Shown here: piece after piece, positions 1 through 8,423 of the stretch
How positions within the stretch are numbered: the stretch's first letter is position 1
Layout of the letters: every line of letters starts with the position of its first letter
Source: Limnoglobus roseus
GTDB taxonomy: Bacteria > Planctomycetota > Planctomycetia > Gemmatales > Gemmataceae
Length of the DNA: 64,000 nt
Direction: 5' to 3'
Assembly (NCBI RefSeq): GCF_008254045.1
Contig: NZ_CP042425.1
Location: 5,890,001-5,954,000 of the forward strand
Translations under genes and position numbers: made by a program
The notes under the pieces: model-generated
Databases searched by the model: none
What the model saw: the letters and a program-made list of their open reading frames with translations, nothing else
Told to the model about the DNA's origin: nothing

Positions 1-1272
1 CGGTTCGTGAACCCAGTGGCCTATGTACTCGCCGACCATCGTCTGGTCGTGGCCGTTGAGCGTCCGCCACCAGCCGACGGTGGTGTCGTTGTCGTGCGTG
101 CCGGTGTACGCGATCGTGTCCGGCACGTAGTTGCAAGGCAGGTATTGGTTCTTCGGCGTGTCGAGCGCGAACTGGAGCACCCGCATCCCCGGCAGGCCGA
201 GCGACTCGCGAAGGCTGTCCACGTCCGGCGTGATGACGCCAAGGTCTTCGGCAATGAACGGCAGCGAACCGAGGCGGGCTTGGATCGCGTCGAACAGCTT
301 ACGCCCGGGGCCGTCCACCCACTTGCCGTTGCGGGCGTTTGTGTCGGCCGCCGGGATGTGCCACGCCTGGGCGAAACCGCGGAAGTGGTCGAGGCGGATC
401 AAGTCGACTTGCTTGAGCGTTTGCCGCACGCGGGCGATCCACCAGGCGTAACCCTCGGCGTGCATCGCCTTCCAGTCGTAGATCGGGTTCCCCCAGTGCT
501 GGCCGTCGGCGCTGAAGTAGTCCGGCGGCACGCCCGCGACCACCGACGGCTTGCAGAGGCCGTCCACGAGGAAGAGCTTCGGGTTCGCCCACACGTCGGC
601 CGAGTCGCCCGAGACGAAGATCGGGATGTCGCCGATGATCCGAATCTTCTTGGCCGCGGCGTAGGCCCTCAAGGCGGTCCACTGGCGGTCGAAGAGGAAC
701 TGACAGAACTGGTGCAGTTCGATCTCGTTCCGCAGCTTTGCCTTCGCCGCCTGAAGGACTTTCGGCTCCCGCCGGATCAAGTCCGCGGGCCACTTCACGA
801 GCGGCACGGCTTTCAACTCCGTGCGGACGGCCATGAACAGCGCGTAATCGTCGAGCCACTGCTGCTCGCGGTGGCAGTATTCTTCAAAGAGCGTCCGCAA
901 CTTCGGCGCGTGCCCGGCGTGGAAGTGCTGCCACGCTTGCTGCAACAGGCCGGCCTTGAACGGCACGACGTTGACCGAGTCGAAGTGTTCGTCGGGGAAC
1001 CACCGGCCGGACCACGCACTCGCCGGGAGCAGTCCGTCGCGCTCGAGCAGTTCCGGGCTGAGGAGGTTGACGTTCCCCGCGAACGCCGAGAACGACTGGT
1101 ACGGCGAGTCGCCGAACCCGGTCGGCCCGAGGGGCAGGATTTGCCACCACGACTGCTTCATGGCCGCGAGCGTGTCCACCCACCGGTACGCGGTCGGCCC
1201 GATGTCGCCGACACCGAACGGGCTGGGTAAACTGGTCGGGTGGAGCAACAGTCCGGATGATCGCACGAGCAT
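1..1272 (-). CDS. malQ: 4-alpha-glucanotransferase (amylomaltase), C-terminus outside window
   Basis: GH77 enzyme that transfers alpha-1,4-glucan segments between maltodextrins in the cytoplasm. Reading the minus strand from the ATG at 1272 gives 424 open codons up to the window edge; the family is about 500 residues, so the C-terminus is missing only because of the cut. The three GH77 catalytic carboxylates are visible: nucleophile Asp in RLDHFRGFAQAW, acid/base Glu in FIAEDLGVIT and the third Asp in YTGTHDNDTTVGWW. The N-terminus (LLLHPTSLPSPFGVGDIG) is also family-typical. A GAAAGGA Shine-Dalgarno lies about 10 bases upstream of the start. It is divergent from the small DUF5522 gene, 46 bases away. 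Confidence 0.93.
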   Translation of the reverse strand, partial: MLVRSSGLLLHPTSLPSPFGVGDIGPTAYRWVDTLAAMKQSWWQILPLGPTGFGDSPYQSFSAFAGNVNLLSPELLERDGLLPASAWSGRWFPDEHFDSVNVVPFKAGLLQQAWQHFHAGHAPKLRTLFEEYCHREQQWLDDYALFMAVRTELKAVPLVKWPADLIRREPKVLQAAKAKLRNEIELHQFCQFLFDRQWTALRAYAAAKKIRIIGDIPIFVSGDSADVWANPKLFLVDGLCKPSVVAGVPPDYFSADGQHWGNPIYDWKAMHAEGYAWWIARVRQTLKQVDLIRLDHFRGFAQAWHIPAADTNARNGKWVDGPGRKLFDAIQARLGSLPFIAEDLGVITPDVDSLRESLGLPGMRVLQFALDTPKNQYLPCNYVPDTIAYTGTHDNDTTVGWWRTLNGHDQTMVGEYIGHWVHEP

Positions 1273-1318
1273 GGAAGAAGTCCTTTCTCTTCCGCTCATG
1301 ATACGGAGCGGGCCAGCG

Positions 1319-1507
1319 ATGGACGAAAAGCCGACGCCCCGCCCGCTCGTTGAGAACCGTGACTATTACCTGGAAAACGGGAAGTGGGTTTTCACCGCGT
1401 TGTTCTTGCGAGAACGCGGGTACTGTTGCGAGAACCGCTGCCGCCACTGCCCCTACGGGTTCCCGCAGAAGGCGAGTGACGGCGACGCGAAAGGGGTGGA
1501 ATCATGA
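1319..1507 (+). CDS. DUF5522 small Cys-rich protein
   Basis: A 62-residue protein whose core DYYLENGKWVFTALFLRERG followed by YCCENRCRHCPYGF matches the DUF5522 family as I recall it. Five Cys and one His are packed into about 15 residues and could bind a metal; the function is unknown. I chose the ATG at 1319 because GGAG sits about 10 bases upstream; an in-frame ATG at 1298 would add seven residues. The gene is divergent from malQ, and its stop overlaps the 3' end of the convergent methyltransferase gene by six bases. Confidence 0.75.
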   Translation: MDEKPTPRPLVENRDYYLENGKWVFTALFLRERGYCCENRCRHCPYGFPQKASDGDAKGVES

Positions 1508-2683
1508 CACGCGGGCGAAGACGGCCTTGAGGTACCGGCCCTCTTGGACGTGGGCCAGGAACGGGTGGTCGGCCCCCGCGCCGCTGACCCGGAAAATCTG
1601 TAAGTGCCGCCCGGCCTGCCAGGCCGCCCGACGGAGCATTTCTAGGAAGTCCGGCTCGCTCACGAGGCCGGTACACGAGCAGGACAGGAACACGCCGCCC
1701 GGTGAGACGACCTGCATCGCGAGGCGGTTCATGTCGGTGTATTTCCGCAGTGCCCCCTCCACGTCTTCACGGTCGCGCGTGAGCTTGGCCGGGTCGAGGA
1801 CGACCACGTCGAACCGCTCGCCGTTCGGGATGGCGTCGCGCAGCCACGGGAACAGGTCGGACTGAATGAACCGCACGGACACGCCGTTCAACTTCGCGTT
1901 CTGCTTCGCCAACTCGATGACCTGCTCGTCAAGGTCGAGGCCGATGGACTCGCTCGCACCGCCGGCCGCCTTCGCGTACACGGCAAATCCGCCGGTGTTG
2001 CAACAAATGTCGAGGACGCGCTTCCCGCCGCAGAACTCGCTCAGGAACTTGCGGTTGTCTCGCTGGTCGAGGAAGAACCCAGTCTTGTGCTTCGTCCCCG
2101 GCGCGACGCGGAACTTCAACCCGTGTTCGTGGATCACCTCCGGCGGCGGCGGCTCCGGGCTGCGGCAGTCGAACGATTCCTGCTTGCCGACGTGCTCTTC
2201 CGCGAACCAGTAGAACTTCGAGTCGGGGAACTCGGCCGCGAGCGTGTCGATGATGATTTGTCGCACGCGGAACATGCCGGCGGCGAAGAACTCGACGACG
2301 ATGGTCGAGCCGAACTTGTCGACCACGAGGCCGCTCAGGTCGTCGGCCTCCGAGTGGACGAGCCGGTAAGCGTTCGTCACACGGTCGAGTTGAAGCATGT
2401 CCTTCCGCAAGGCGACGGCGGCGCGAATCTTCTTGCGGAAGAAGTCGGCGTCAATCTGCTCGTCGCGGTTGCTCGTGAGGACGCGGACGGAGATGCGGGA
2501 GTGGCCGTTGTAGAACCCGCGGGCGACCCACTGGCCGCCGCGGTCTTCGATGTCCACGATGGTGCCGCCGAGTAACCGCGTGTGCGGCTTCTCCACCATC
2601 TTTTGGAAAATCCACGGGTGTGACGATCGGCGTTCGATCTTGAGGCGAACGGTCGGTAGGGCGGTGGGTGGCTTGTCACTCAT
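1502..2683 (-). CDS. rlmI: RlmI-like class I SAM-dependent rRNA methyltransferase
   Basis: A 393-residue protein of the RlmI/RlmK (YccW) type, which makes 5-methylcytosine in 23S rRNA. An N-terminal PUA-like segment (about residues 10-75, with SSHPWIFQKMV and GFYNGHSRISVRVL) is followed by the middle RlmI domain and a Rossmann methyltransferase. SAM motif I is VLDICCNTGGFAVYA, and the motif IV region is FDVVVLDPAKL. The catalytic Cys would be in VFLSCSCTGL. Length fits the family. The exact target base cannot be told from sequence. It sits alone between DUF5522 (convergent) and a kinase gene on the same strand 37 bases upstream. Confidence 0.85.
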   Translation of the reverse strand: MSDKPPTALPTVRLKIERRSSHPWIFQKMVEKPHTRLLGGTIVDIEDRGGQWVARGFYNGHSRISVRVLTSNRDEQIDADFFRKKIRAAVALRKDMLQLDRVTNAYRLVHSEADDLSGLVVDKFGSTIVVEFFAAGMFRVRQIIIDTLAAEFPDSKFYWFAEEHVGKQESFDCRSPEPPPPEVIHEHGLKFRVAPGTKHKTGFFLDQRDNRKFLSEFCGGKRVLDICCNTGGFAVYAKAAGGASESIGLDLDEQVIELAKQNAKLNGVSVRFIQSDLFPWLRDAIPNGERFDVVVLDPAKLTRDREDVEGALRKYTDMNRLAMQVVSPGGVFLSCSCTGLVSEPDFLEMLRRAAWQAGRHLQIFRVSGAGADHPFLAHVQEGRYLKAVFARVS

Positions 2684-2720
2684 CCCGTTAGTCTACGGCC
2701 GCGTCAACGCCTGCCGAGGA

Positions 2721-4151
2721 TTACACGGCCATCAGGAACATGCGGAGGACGTTGTAGATGTCCTCGCACCGCTCTTGCCAGACGGCCAGATCGTCCGGCA
2801 TGAAGTCCTTGATCGGGTGGAACGAGACGCACACCGCCACCCGGTTGGCGTCGGTGTTTTGCATCTGCAAGTTCACTTCCATCGGCTCTTCGCCGCGCTG
2901 CACGCCTTGAGTCCGCCGCGTGAGCCAGCCGATCACGCCGCTTCGCGTCGGCTTGCCGTTCCAGTCGGGCGGCAGGCCGAGGTGCATCTTGACGTGGCCC
3001 GGCTGGCTGTCTAGGACGGTGCCGTTCACTTCGGCGACGAACCCCTTGATCTTCATGGCCGCGAGTTTCGGCGAGAGCATTGCCTCGAACTTGTCGAAGA
3101 ACGTGAACTGGTCTTCCAGCGAACCGGGGGCGGGGATGTCCACCATCGTCTTGTCGACGATGGTCATGGAGAGCGTCTGCTGGCCGGGGCAGAACGTCGA
3201 TTGATCGGCCGGGGCCGTTTCGTGCCAAATCTCTTGCCCGACCGCCTGCCCGAAGTGGCGGGCCAATTCGCGGGCCGTCGGGTGCCGTTCGCTGGCGAAC
3301 TTACTCAGAGCGCATTGGACGACGCCCTCGACGGCGGGCGACACGTCGCGGACGTCCAATCGCGAGAACCGTGGCGGTGGTTGCTGGGCGTGGGCGAGGA
3401 CAATCTGGCTGATGGTCGGGTAGTCGAACGGCAGGCGGCCGGTGAACATCTCGAACAGCATCACACCGACGGCGTAGAGGTCGGCGCGGTGGTCGACGCT
3501 GTCGCCGCGGACCATCTCGGGGCTGACGTAGGCCGGCGTGCCGAGCGCGCTGACCGTGCCGTCGTCGGTCAACTCCGACATGGGGATGTGCGGCCGCTCG
3601 GTGAACCCGGCGAAGCCGAAGTCCATCACCTTCACGCCTTCGTTGGGCGTATTGAACCCCGTCACCATGATGTTCGCCGGCTTCAAGTCGCGGTGCATGA
3701 TGCCGGCGTCGTGGGCCGCCTGGAGCGCGTGGCAGAGTTGACCGACGAGTTTCGCGATCCGCCGCGGGTGCCACCGCGGGTACTGTTGAATCAGGTCTTC
3801 GAGGGTGGTGCCGTGAACGTATTCGAGAACGAGGCACGGGCCGATCGGGTCGTCGAGCGAGGCGTCGAAGAGCTGTACGACGTAGGGGTGGTTGAACCGC
3901 GTCATCGACACGACTTCGCTGTCGAAGAACTGACGGAACCGCGGGTTCGCGACGAGGTGCGGTTTGATCCGCTTCACCACGACCTGTTGGTCCGCGAACT
4001 CCGTCGGCCGGGCGAGGTAGACCTCGCCGTTGCTCCCCTCGCCGATCAGTTGGAGCAGCTCGAAGTGGCCGAGGACGCGGTGGCCGATGATGCTCTGCCG
4101 CGTCGGCGGAATCGAGGTCGGGGTGCGTTTCGACTTATTGAGCCAACCCAT
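2721..4151 (-). CDS. Ser/Thr protein kinase with unassigned C-terminal domain
   Basis: A 476-residue Hanks-type kinase. The kinase domain spans about residues 30-300: glycine loop GEGSNGEVYLA (37-47), catalytic Lys60 in VVVKRI, HRDLKPAN (153-160), DFG at 177-179 and SPEM near 210. All catalytic residues are present, so it should be active. There is no PASTA domain or membrane segment. Residues about 330-476 form a separate domain I do not recognise; it contains GVIGWLTRRTQGVQRGEEPM and is rich in beta-type sequence. Substrates are unknown. It is the upstream neighbour of the RlmI gene on the same strand and may be cotranscribed with it. Confidence 0.9.
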   Translation of the reverse strand: MGWLNKSKRTPTSIPPTRQSIIGHRVLGHFELLQLIGEGSNGEVYLARPTEFADQQVVVKRIKPHLVANPRFRQFFDSEVVSMTRFNHPYVVQLFDASLDDPIGPCLVLEYVHGTTLEDLIQQYPRWHPRRIAKLVGQLCHALQAAHDAGIMHRDLKPANIMVTGFNTPNEGVKVMDFGFAGFTERPHIPMSELTDDGTVSALGTPAYVSPEMVRGDSVDHRADLYAVGVMLFEMFTGRLPFDYPTISQIVLAHAQQPPPRFSRLDVRDVSPAVEGVVQCALSKFASERHPTARELARHFGQAVGQEIWHETAPADQSTFCPGQQTLSMTIVDKTMVDIPAPGSLEDQFTFFDKFEAMLSPKLAAMKIKGFVAEVNGTVLDSQPGHVKMHLGLPPDWNGKPTRSGVIGWLTRRTQGVQRGEEPMEVNLQMQNTDANRVAVCVSFHPIKDFMPDDLAVWQERCEDIYNVLRMFLMAV

Positions 4152-4309
4152 CGGGGCCTGCCTACGGTCGCGGTCGTGGTCTTACATCGGGCGTACCGAA
4201 CCGTAGGTCGGAGACACAACCCGAGCAAGCCAACACCGCGGCCCGTGGCCCCGAGCGTTGTAAGTTTTCGGATTCAGTCGAATCCGGCGCAAAGTGATGT
4301 TAACGTGTG

Positions 4310-5347
4310 TTACGAAGCGGAACTATTTCGCGGCTCCAATCGGTACTCCACGCTCGCACGAAAGACTTCGCCTGCGGGCAGAACTCGCCACCCCGCGTCG
4401 GTGCCGTTCGCCTCAAGGTTGGCGGCATCGTTCGCGCAAGTGTACGGCTCGATGGCGACTGCCTTGCGGTGCGCGGGCGTGAACAGCAACAGTTCGCGGA
4501 AGACCGGGTCCACGGCCACGACGAGCCGCGTCGAACCCGCAGCGGCTTCCAGCCGGGCGACTTCTTCGAGGGGATCGTTGCCCGTTTTCTTTGGCGAGAG
4601 CGTGCCGTAAAGGGTGTCGAGCACCACGCCGTCAACGGACCGGGCGGACTGGAAGTCCAACTGTTCCGGGGCCGGAATTTTCTGCCCGGTCGGGAGGCCC
4701 TCTTCCAATACCCAGACGGTCGAGGCGTGAGCCGTGACGACCCAATCCGCGATTCCTTCGACCCCACCGGGGGCGCGGAAGTACGGATGGTAGCCGATCC
4801 CGAAGGGCAGGTCCTTCCCATCGGCCGCGTCCACGACGGCTTCCACTCGCAAAGTCTTCGCGCTCAGGCGGTAGGTCAACCGTAAGCGGGCATCGGCGGG
4901 CCAGTAGTCCACCGCCTGCGGGGCGTCCTTCGAAATTTGAAACTCCCCCGTCACGAAGGCCGAATCGGCCGAACAACCGTGATCGACGACCCGCCACGGA
5001 ATCCGCGGCGTGAAGCCGTGGATGGCGTGCTTGCCGCTCGATTCGTTCAGCGGGAGTTGGTACTCCTTCCCCTGGAACGTGAAGCAGCCTGCCCGCATCC
5101 GGTTGGGGAAGGGGAACAGCACCGGGTGCCCGCTCCGCGTCGGCACGGGGTTTTGGTCCCAGTCGGGGGCCGTGAACAGGATGTCTTCCATCGGTCCGCC
5201 ATCGGCCCGCACCTGCCACCGCAGGCAGTTGAAGCCGTGTGTCGGCCACACCTCTGCCCGCACGCAGCCGGTGGCGTCGGCCAGGACGTAGGCTGTTCCC
5301 TTGCGGTCGCCGGCCTGAACTTCGGCCGTCGTGATGTTGAAGGCCAT
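4310..5347 (-). CDS. Aldose 1-epimerase family protein
   Basis: A 345-residue GalM-superfamily beta-sandwich enzyme that interconverts alpha and beta anomers of hexoses. The conserved histidines are visible in KHAIHGFTPRIPW and GIGYHPYFRAPGG, and the probable catalytic Glu in AIEPYTCANDAANL near the C-terminus. I chose the ATG at 5347 because GAGGAAG lies just upstream; a longer open frame reaches 5449 but has no family-like sequence. No signal peptide is seen, so it is probably cytoplasmic. Substrate could be galactose, glucose or a sugar phosphate. It is divergent from the dehydrogenase gene at 5435. Confidence 0.85.
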   Translation of the reverse strand: MAFNITTAEVQAGDRKGTAYVLADATGCVRAEVWPTHGFNCLRWQVRADGGPMEDILFTAPDWDQNPVPTRSGHPVLFPFPNRMRAGCFTFQGKEYQLPLNESSGKHAIHGFTPRIPWRVVDHGCSADSAFVTGEFQISKDAPQAVDYWPADARLRLTYRLSAKTLRVEAVVDAADGKDLPFGIGYHPYFRAPGGVEGIADWVVTAHASTVWVLEEGLPTGQKIPAPEQLDFQSARSVDGVVLDTLYGTLSPKKTGNDPLEEVARLEAAAGSTRLVVAVDPVFRELLLFTPAHRKAVAIEPYTCANDAANLEANGTDAGWRVLPAGEVFRASVEYRLEPRNSSAS

Positions 5348-5434
5348 CGGTCTTCCTCGGGGGTGCGGGTGCGATGCCGCGGGCAAGGGCAGGTCGTAAC
5401 TTGGCTCTACCCTTCCACGCTCTCCCGGTGTTGT

Positions 5435-6487
5435 ATGCCGACCTTCCAAGCAGAACCATTGACGGCTTTCGCCGAGTCACTCTTCGTTGCCGCCGGCGTG
5501 CCGGCCGACGACGCGAGGGTCGTCAGTCGCCACCTCGTCGATGCGAACCTCTGTGGCCACGACTCACACGGCGTGATGCGCGTCCCGCAATATCTCCAGT
5601 TCTTGAACGAGGGCAAGTACCGGGCGAACGTCCCACTCGACGTCCTGAACGAAACCCCGGCCGTCGTTGCCGCCGATGCGAACTGGGGCCTGGGACAAGT
5701 TCAGGCGCACCGGCTCCTTGCGAAACTGGCGGGGAAGGCGGAAACCCTCGGCGTTGCCTCCGGCACGCTCCGCAACAGCGGCCACGTCGGGCGACTGGGT
5801 GAGTACGCCGAGACGGTCGCCGCGAAGGGGCTAGCGCTCATCGCCGCGGTGAACTCTCACGGGGCCGGCCGGCGAGTCGCGCCGCCGGGCGGGCGGGAAG
5901 GGCGGATCAGCACGAATCCGATTTGCATGGGCGTGCCGACCGCGACCGACCCCGTCGTCCTCGACTTCGGGACGAGCGTGGCCGCGGAGGGGAAGGTTCG
6001 TGTTCACTTCCAAAAGAACGAACCCGCTCCCGCCGGCTGGCTGATCGACGCCGAGGGTCAGCCGACGACCAACCCGGCCGTGCTGTATCAAGACCCGCGC
6101 GGCACAATCCTGCCGTTCGGCGGCTCGCAGGCGTACAAGGGATTCGGCCTCGGCCTCTTGCTCGACCTGCTCGCGGGCGGTCTCTCCGGCGGGGCGTGCA
6201 GCAATCCGGGGGCACCCCTCGCGGGCATCGGCAACACGCTCGTGTTCGTGGTACTGAACCCGGCCCTGTTCGGTGGTGCGGAACACTTCCTGAACGCAAC
6301 GACCGGCCTGACGACCTACGTCCGCGATTGCCCCCGGGCGGACGGCGTGGACCGGATCACGTTGCCCGGCGATCCCGAACGTGACACGAAGCGAACCCGG
6401 CTCGCGACCGGCATCACGATCCCGGACGGGACGTGGCAACTACTGGTGAAAGAAGCCGGTCGGCTGGCCGTGCCGGTGCCCGCGTAA
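5435..6487 (+). CDS. Malate/L-lactate/ureidoglycolate dehydrogenase family (Ldh_2) oxidoreductase
   Basis: A 350-residue NAD(P)-dependent oxidoreductase of the Ldh_2/YlbC type, distinct from classical lactate and malate dehydrogenases. Typical motifs are GHDSHGVMRVPQYL, SGHVGRLGEYAE (with the catalytic His), NPICMGVPT and GFGLGLLLDLLAGGLSGG. The open frame extends far upstream, but only the sequence from the ATG at 5435 (MPTFQAEPL) resembles the family. The Shine-Dalgarno is weak. The 2-hydroxyacid substrate cannot be assigned from sequence. It is followed by the zinc-transporter promoter. Confidence 0.85.
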   Translation: MPTFQAEPLTAFAESLFVAAGVPADDARVVSRHLVDANLCGHDSHGVMRVPQYLQFLNEGKYRANVPLDVLNETPAVVAADANWGLGQVQAHRLLAKLAGKAETLGVASGTLRNSGHVGRLGEYAETVAAKGLALIAAVNSHGAGRRVAPPGGREGRISTNPICMGVPTATDPVVLDFGTSVAAEGKVRVHFQKNEPAPAGWLIDAEGQPTTNPAVLYQDPRGTILPFGGSQAYKGFGLGLLLDLLAGGLSGGACSNPGAPLAGIGNTLVFVVLNPALFGGAEHFLNATTGLTTYVRDCPRADGVDRITLPGDPERDTKRTRLATGITIPDGTWQLLVKEAGRLAVPVPA

Positions 6488-6534
6488 CTGCCCGGCGAGT
6501 GCTTCCGGCCTCGAAAAGAATTCTCCGCGCGAAC

Positions 6535-6563
6535 TTGCAGGCGTGGTTCGGCGTAGGTATCAT
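6535..6563 (+). promoter_or_regulatory. Sigma-70-type promoter of the metal ABC operon
   Basis: TTGCAG at 6535-6540 and TATCAT at 6558-6563 are separated by exactly 17 bases. The expected start is near 6570, about 40 bases before the binding-protein ATG. This is a motif call by eye. Confidence 0.55.
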
Positions 6564-6579
6564 ATCTCTGGTATTACCT
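6555..6579. promoter_or_regulatory. Operator-like inverted repeat over the -10 region
   Basis: AGGTA at 6555-6559 and TACCT at 6575-6579 form a 5-bp inverted repeat with a 15-base centre that covers the -10 element and the predicted transcription start. That position suits a metal-responsive repressor such as Zur or MntR. It does not match the E. coli Zur box, so the regulator is inferred from the gene controlled. Confidence 0.3.
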
Positions 6580-6608
6580 CGTTAGCCCCGATAACAGGTT
6601 GGCTTACC

Positions 6609-7598
6609 ATGTCACGTCGTCCGATTGCCGCGGCCTTCTTCGTCGTGTCTGCGTTGCTCACCGCCGTTACCGTCGGGTGTTCGCCCGCGGACCAATCACC
6701 GGCGTGGCCGGCGAAGCCGGGACTGAAAGTTTTGGCCTCGTTCGCCCCGATTCAATGCCTCGTGATGAACGTGGCCGGCGACGACGCGAACGTGCAAGTC
6801 CTCTTCGGCGACGAGGGGCCGCACCACATCAAGGACAACCCCGGCCACGTCAAACTCTTCGCCGGCGCGGACGTGGTTTATACCAACGGTCTCGGCCTTG
6901 AGACGCGGAACGTGAAGACGATACAGAAGGCGACGAGCAAGCAAGTGCCCGTCGTCGCTCTCGGCGACCTGCTGCCCGAAAACATGCGACTGATGGGCGG
7001 GTGTGACTGCTGCAAGGACGAGGACGGCAAGGAAGGGGAGCACGACCACGAGCACGGCGATTTCGACCCGCACGTCTGGCTCGGGATCGACCAGGCCGTG
7101 AAAATGGTCGAAGCGATCCGCGACGATCTCCAGAAACGCGACCCGGCACACGCCGACAATTACGCCACCCGTGCGACCGCCTACATCGCGAAGCTCAATA
7201 ACGTGAAGGCCGACGGGCAGGCGATGATGAAGGACAAGTCGGAGAAGCAGTTCATCAGCTTCCACGATTCCCTGTCCTATTTCGCGAAGAACTTTGGCCT
7301 GAAGGCCCCCGAAGTGATCCAACTCGTGCCAGGCCAAGAGCCGACGCAGAAGCAGTTGACATCCTTGATGGATCGCTGCGAGAAGAAGAAAATCCGCGTC
7401 ATCGCCATCGAACCGCAGTACGGCTCGGGTACGTCGGCGAAGGCCGTCGCCGACGCCCTGAAGGTGAAGGGCTTGAGCGACGTGCAGATGATCGTTGTGG
7501 ACCCGCTTGAGACGACGGCCGAGGGCGAGTTCAACGCCGGTTGGTACGAGGCCAAGATGCGGGCGAATCTGGAAGCACTCGCGAAGGCGCTCAAGTAA
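6609..7598 (+). CDS. znuA: Zinc/manganese-type ABC transporter substrate-binding lipoprotein
   Basis: A 329-residue cluster A-I (ZnuA/TroA) metal-binding protein. The signal peptide ends in a lipobox (TAVTVGC, Cys24), so the mature protein is a lipoprotein. Metal-ligand candidates are the His in GPHHIKDNPGH, in DPHVWLG and in SFHDSLSYF, plus an acidic residue in AIEPQYGSG. A Cys/His/acid-rich loop (GGCDCCKDEDGKEGEHDHEH) precedes DPHVWLG, as in zinc-specific members. The ATG at 6609 was chosen because it starts the signal peptide. The stop overlaps the ATPase start by one base. Confidence 0.9.
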   Translation: MSRRPIAAAFFVVSALLTAVTVGCSPADQSPAWPAKPGLKVLASFAPIQCLVMNVAGDDANVQVLFGDEGPHHIKDNPGHVKLFAGADVVYTNGLGLETRNVKTIQKATSKQVPVVALGDLLPENMRLMGGCDCCKDEDGKEGEHDHEHGDFDPHVWLGIDQAVKMVEAIRDDLQKRDPAHADNYATRATAYIAKLNNVKADGQAMMKDKSEKQFISFHDSLSYFAKNFGLKAPEVIQLVPGQEPTQKQLTSLMDRCEKKKIRVIAIEPQYGSGTSAKAVADALKVKGLSDVQMIVVDPLETTAEGEFNAGWYEAKMRANLEALAKALK

Positions 7599-8359
7599 TG
7601 CCGATCCACCTGCCGGTCGAAGACACCGGACCGCCGACGGTTGCGATTCGCAAATTGTGCGTCAACCGCGGCGGCCGGCCGATTCTCTCCGACTTGTCGT
7701 GTGACATCCCACGCGGCAAAATCACCGCCATCGTCGGTCTGAACGGGTGCGGCAAGTCCACGCTCTTGCGCACCCTCGTCGGTGAGTTCCGCTACACCGG
7801 CACTATTCAGTTCGCGTGCGGCGAAGATCACTCGAAGCCGCGGCCGGACCACGTCGGCTACGTGCCGCAACGCTTGAGCATCGAGGCGTCGCTGCCGATC
7901 ACCGTTCGCGACCTTCTCGGGTTAACCCTGCAGCGCTGGCCAATCTTCTTCGGCGTATCGAGCCGAGTCATTCGCAAGATGACGCCGATGCTCGACCGCG
8001 TCGGTGTGCCGCCGCGGTTGCTGGACGTGCCGATCGACGGCCTGTCCGGCGGGCAGTTGCAGCGCGTCATGCTAGCGCTCGCCCTGGAACCGAAGCCGGA
8101 ATTATTGCTCCTCGACGAACCGTCCGCTGGGATCGACTTCAAGGACCAAGAGAGCTTCAACAGCCTTCTTGCCGAGATTAACGATCAGTCGGGGACCACG
8201 ATCATCCTCGTTTCCCACGACCTGAACACGCTGAGCCGTTTCGCCGACCGCGTCCTGTGCCTGCGCAACGGTCGGATCATCTCCGAGGGGAAGCCGGCAG
8301 AGGTGCTCACGCCAGAGTCGATCGCGAAAACCTTCGGCCCCGTCCTCGCCGCGGTTTAA
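7598..8359 (+). CDS. znuC: Metal ABC transporter ATP-binding protein
   Basis: A 253-residue ABC ATPase that would energise uptake of the metal bound by the upstream lipoprotein. Walker A is GLNGCGKST, the signature is LSGGQLQR, Walker B is LLLLDEPS and the switch His is in VSHDLN. The start codon overlaps the znuA stop (TAATG), implying translational coupling. A permease gene would normally follow but the next gene is an M20 amidohydrolase, so the ZnuB partner must be encoded elsewhere. Zinc rather than manganese is inferred from the partner's His-rich loop. Confidence 0.88.
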   Translation: MPIHLPVEDTGPPTVAIRKLCVNRGGRPILSDLSCDIPRGKITAIVGLNGCGKSTLLRTLVGEFRYTGTIQFACGEDHSKPRPDHVGYVPQRLSIEASLPITVRDLLGLTLQRWPIFFGVSSRVIRKMTPMLDRVGVPPRLLDVPIDGLSGGQLQRVMLALALEPKPELLLLDEPSAGIDFKDQESFNSLLAEINDQSGTTIILVSHDLNTLSRFADRVLCLRNGRIISEGKPAEVLTPESIAKTFGPVLAAV

Positions 8360-8423
8360 CTCTTTCGCACCGCTCGAATGTCCGGTATCGTCAACGCTTC
8401 CCTCTCCACCACGAGGAACGCGA

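Noticed and set aside
7..1230. A 407-codon open frame on the plus strand opposite malQ
   Set aside because: It has no recognisable sequence and is the mirror of the true malQ frame in GC-rich DNA.
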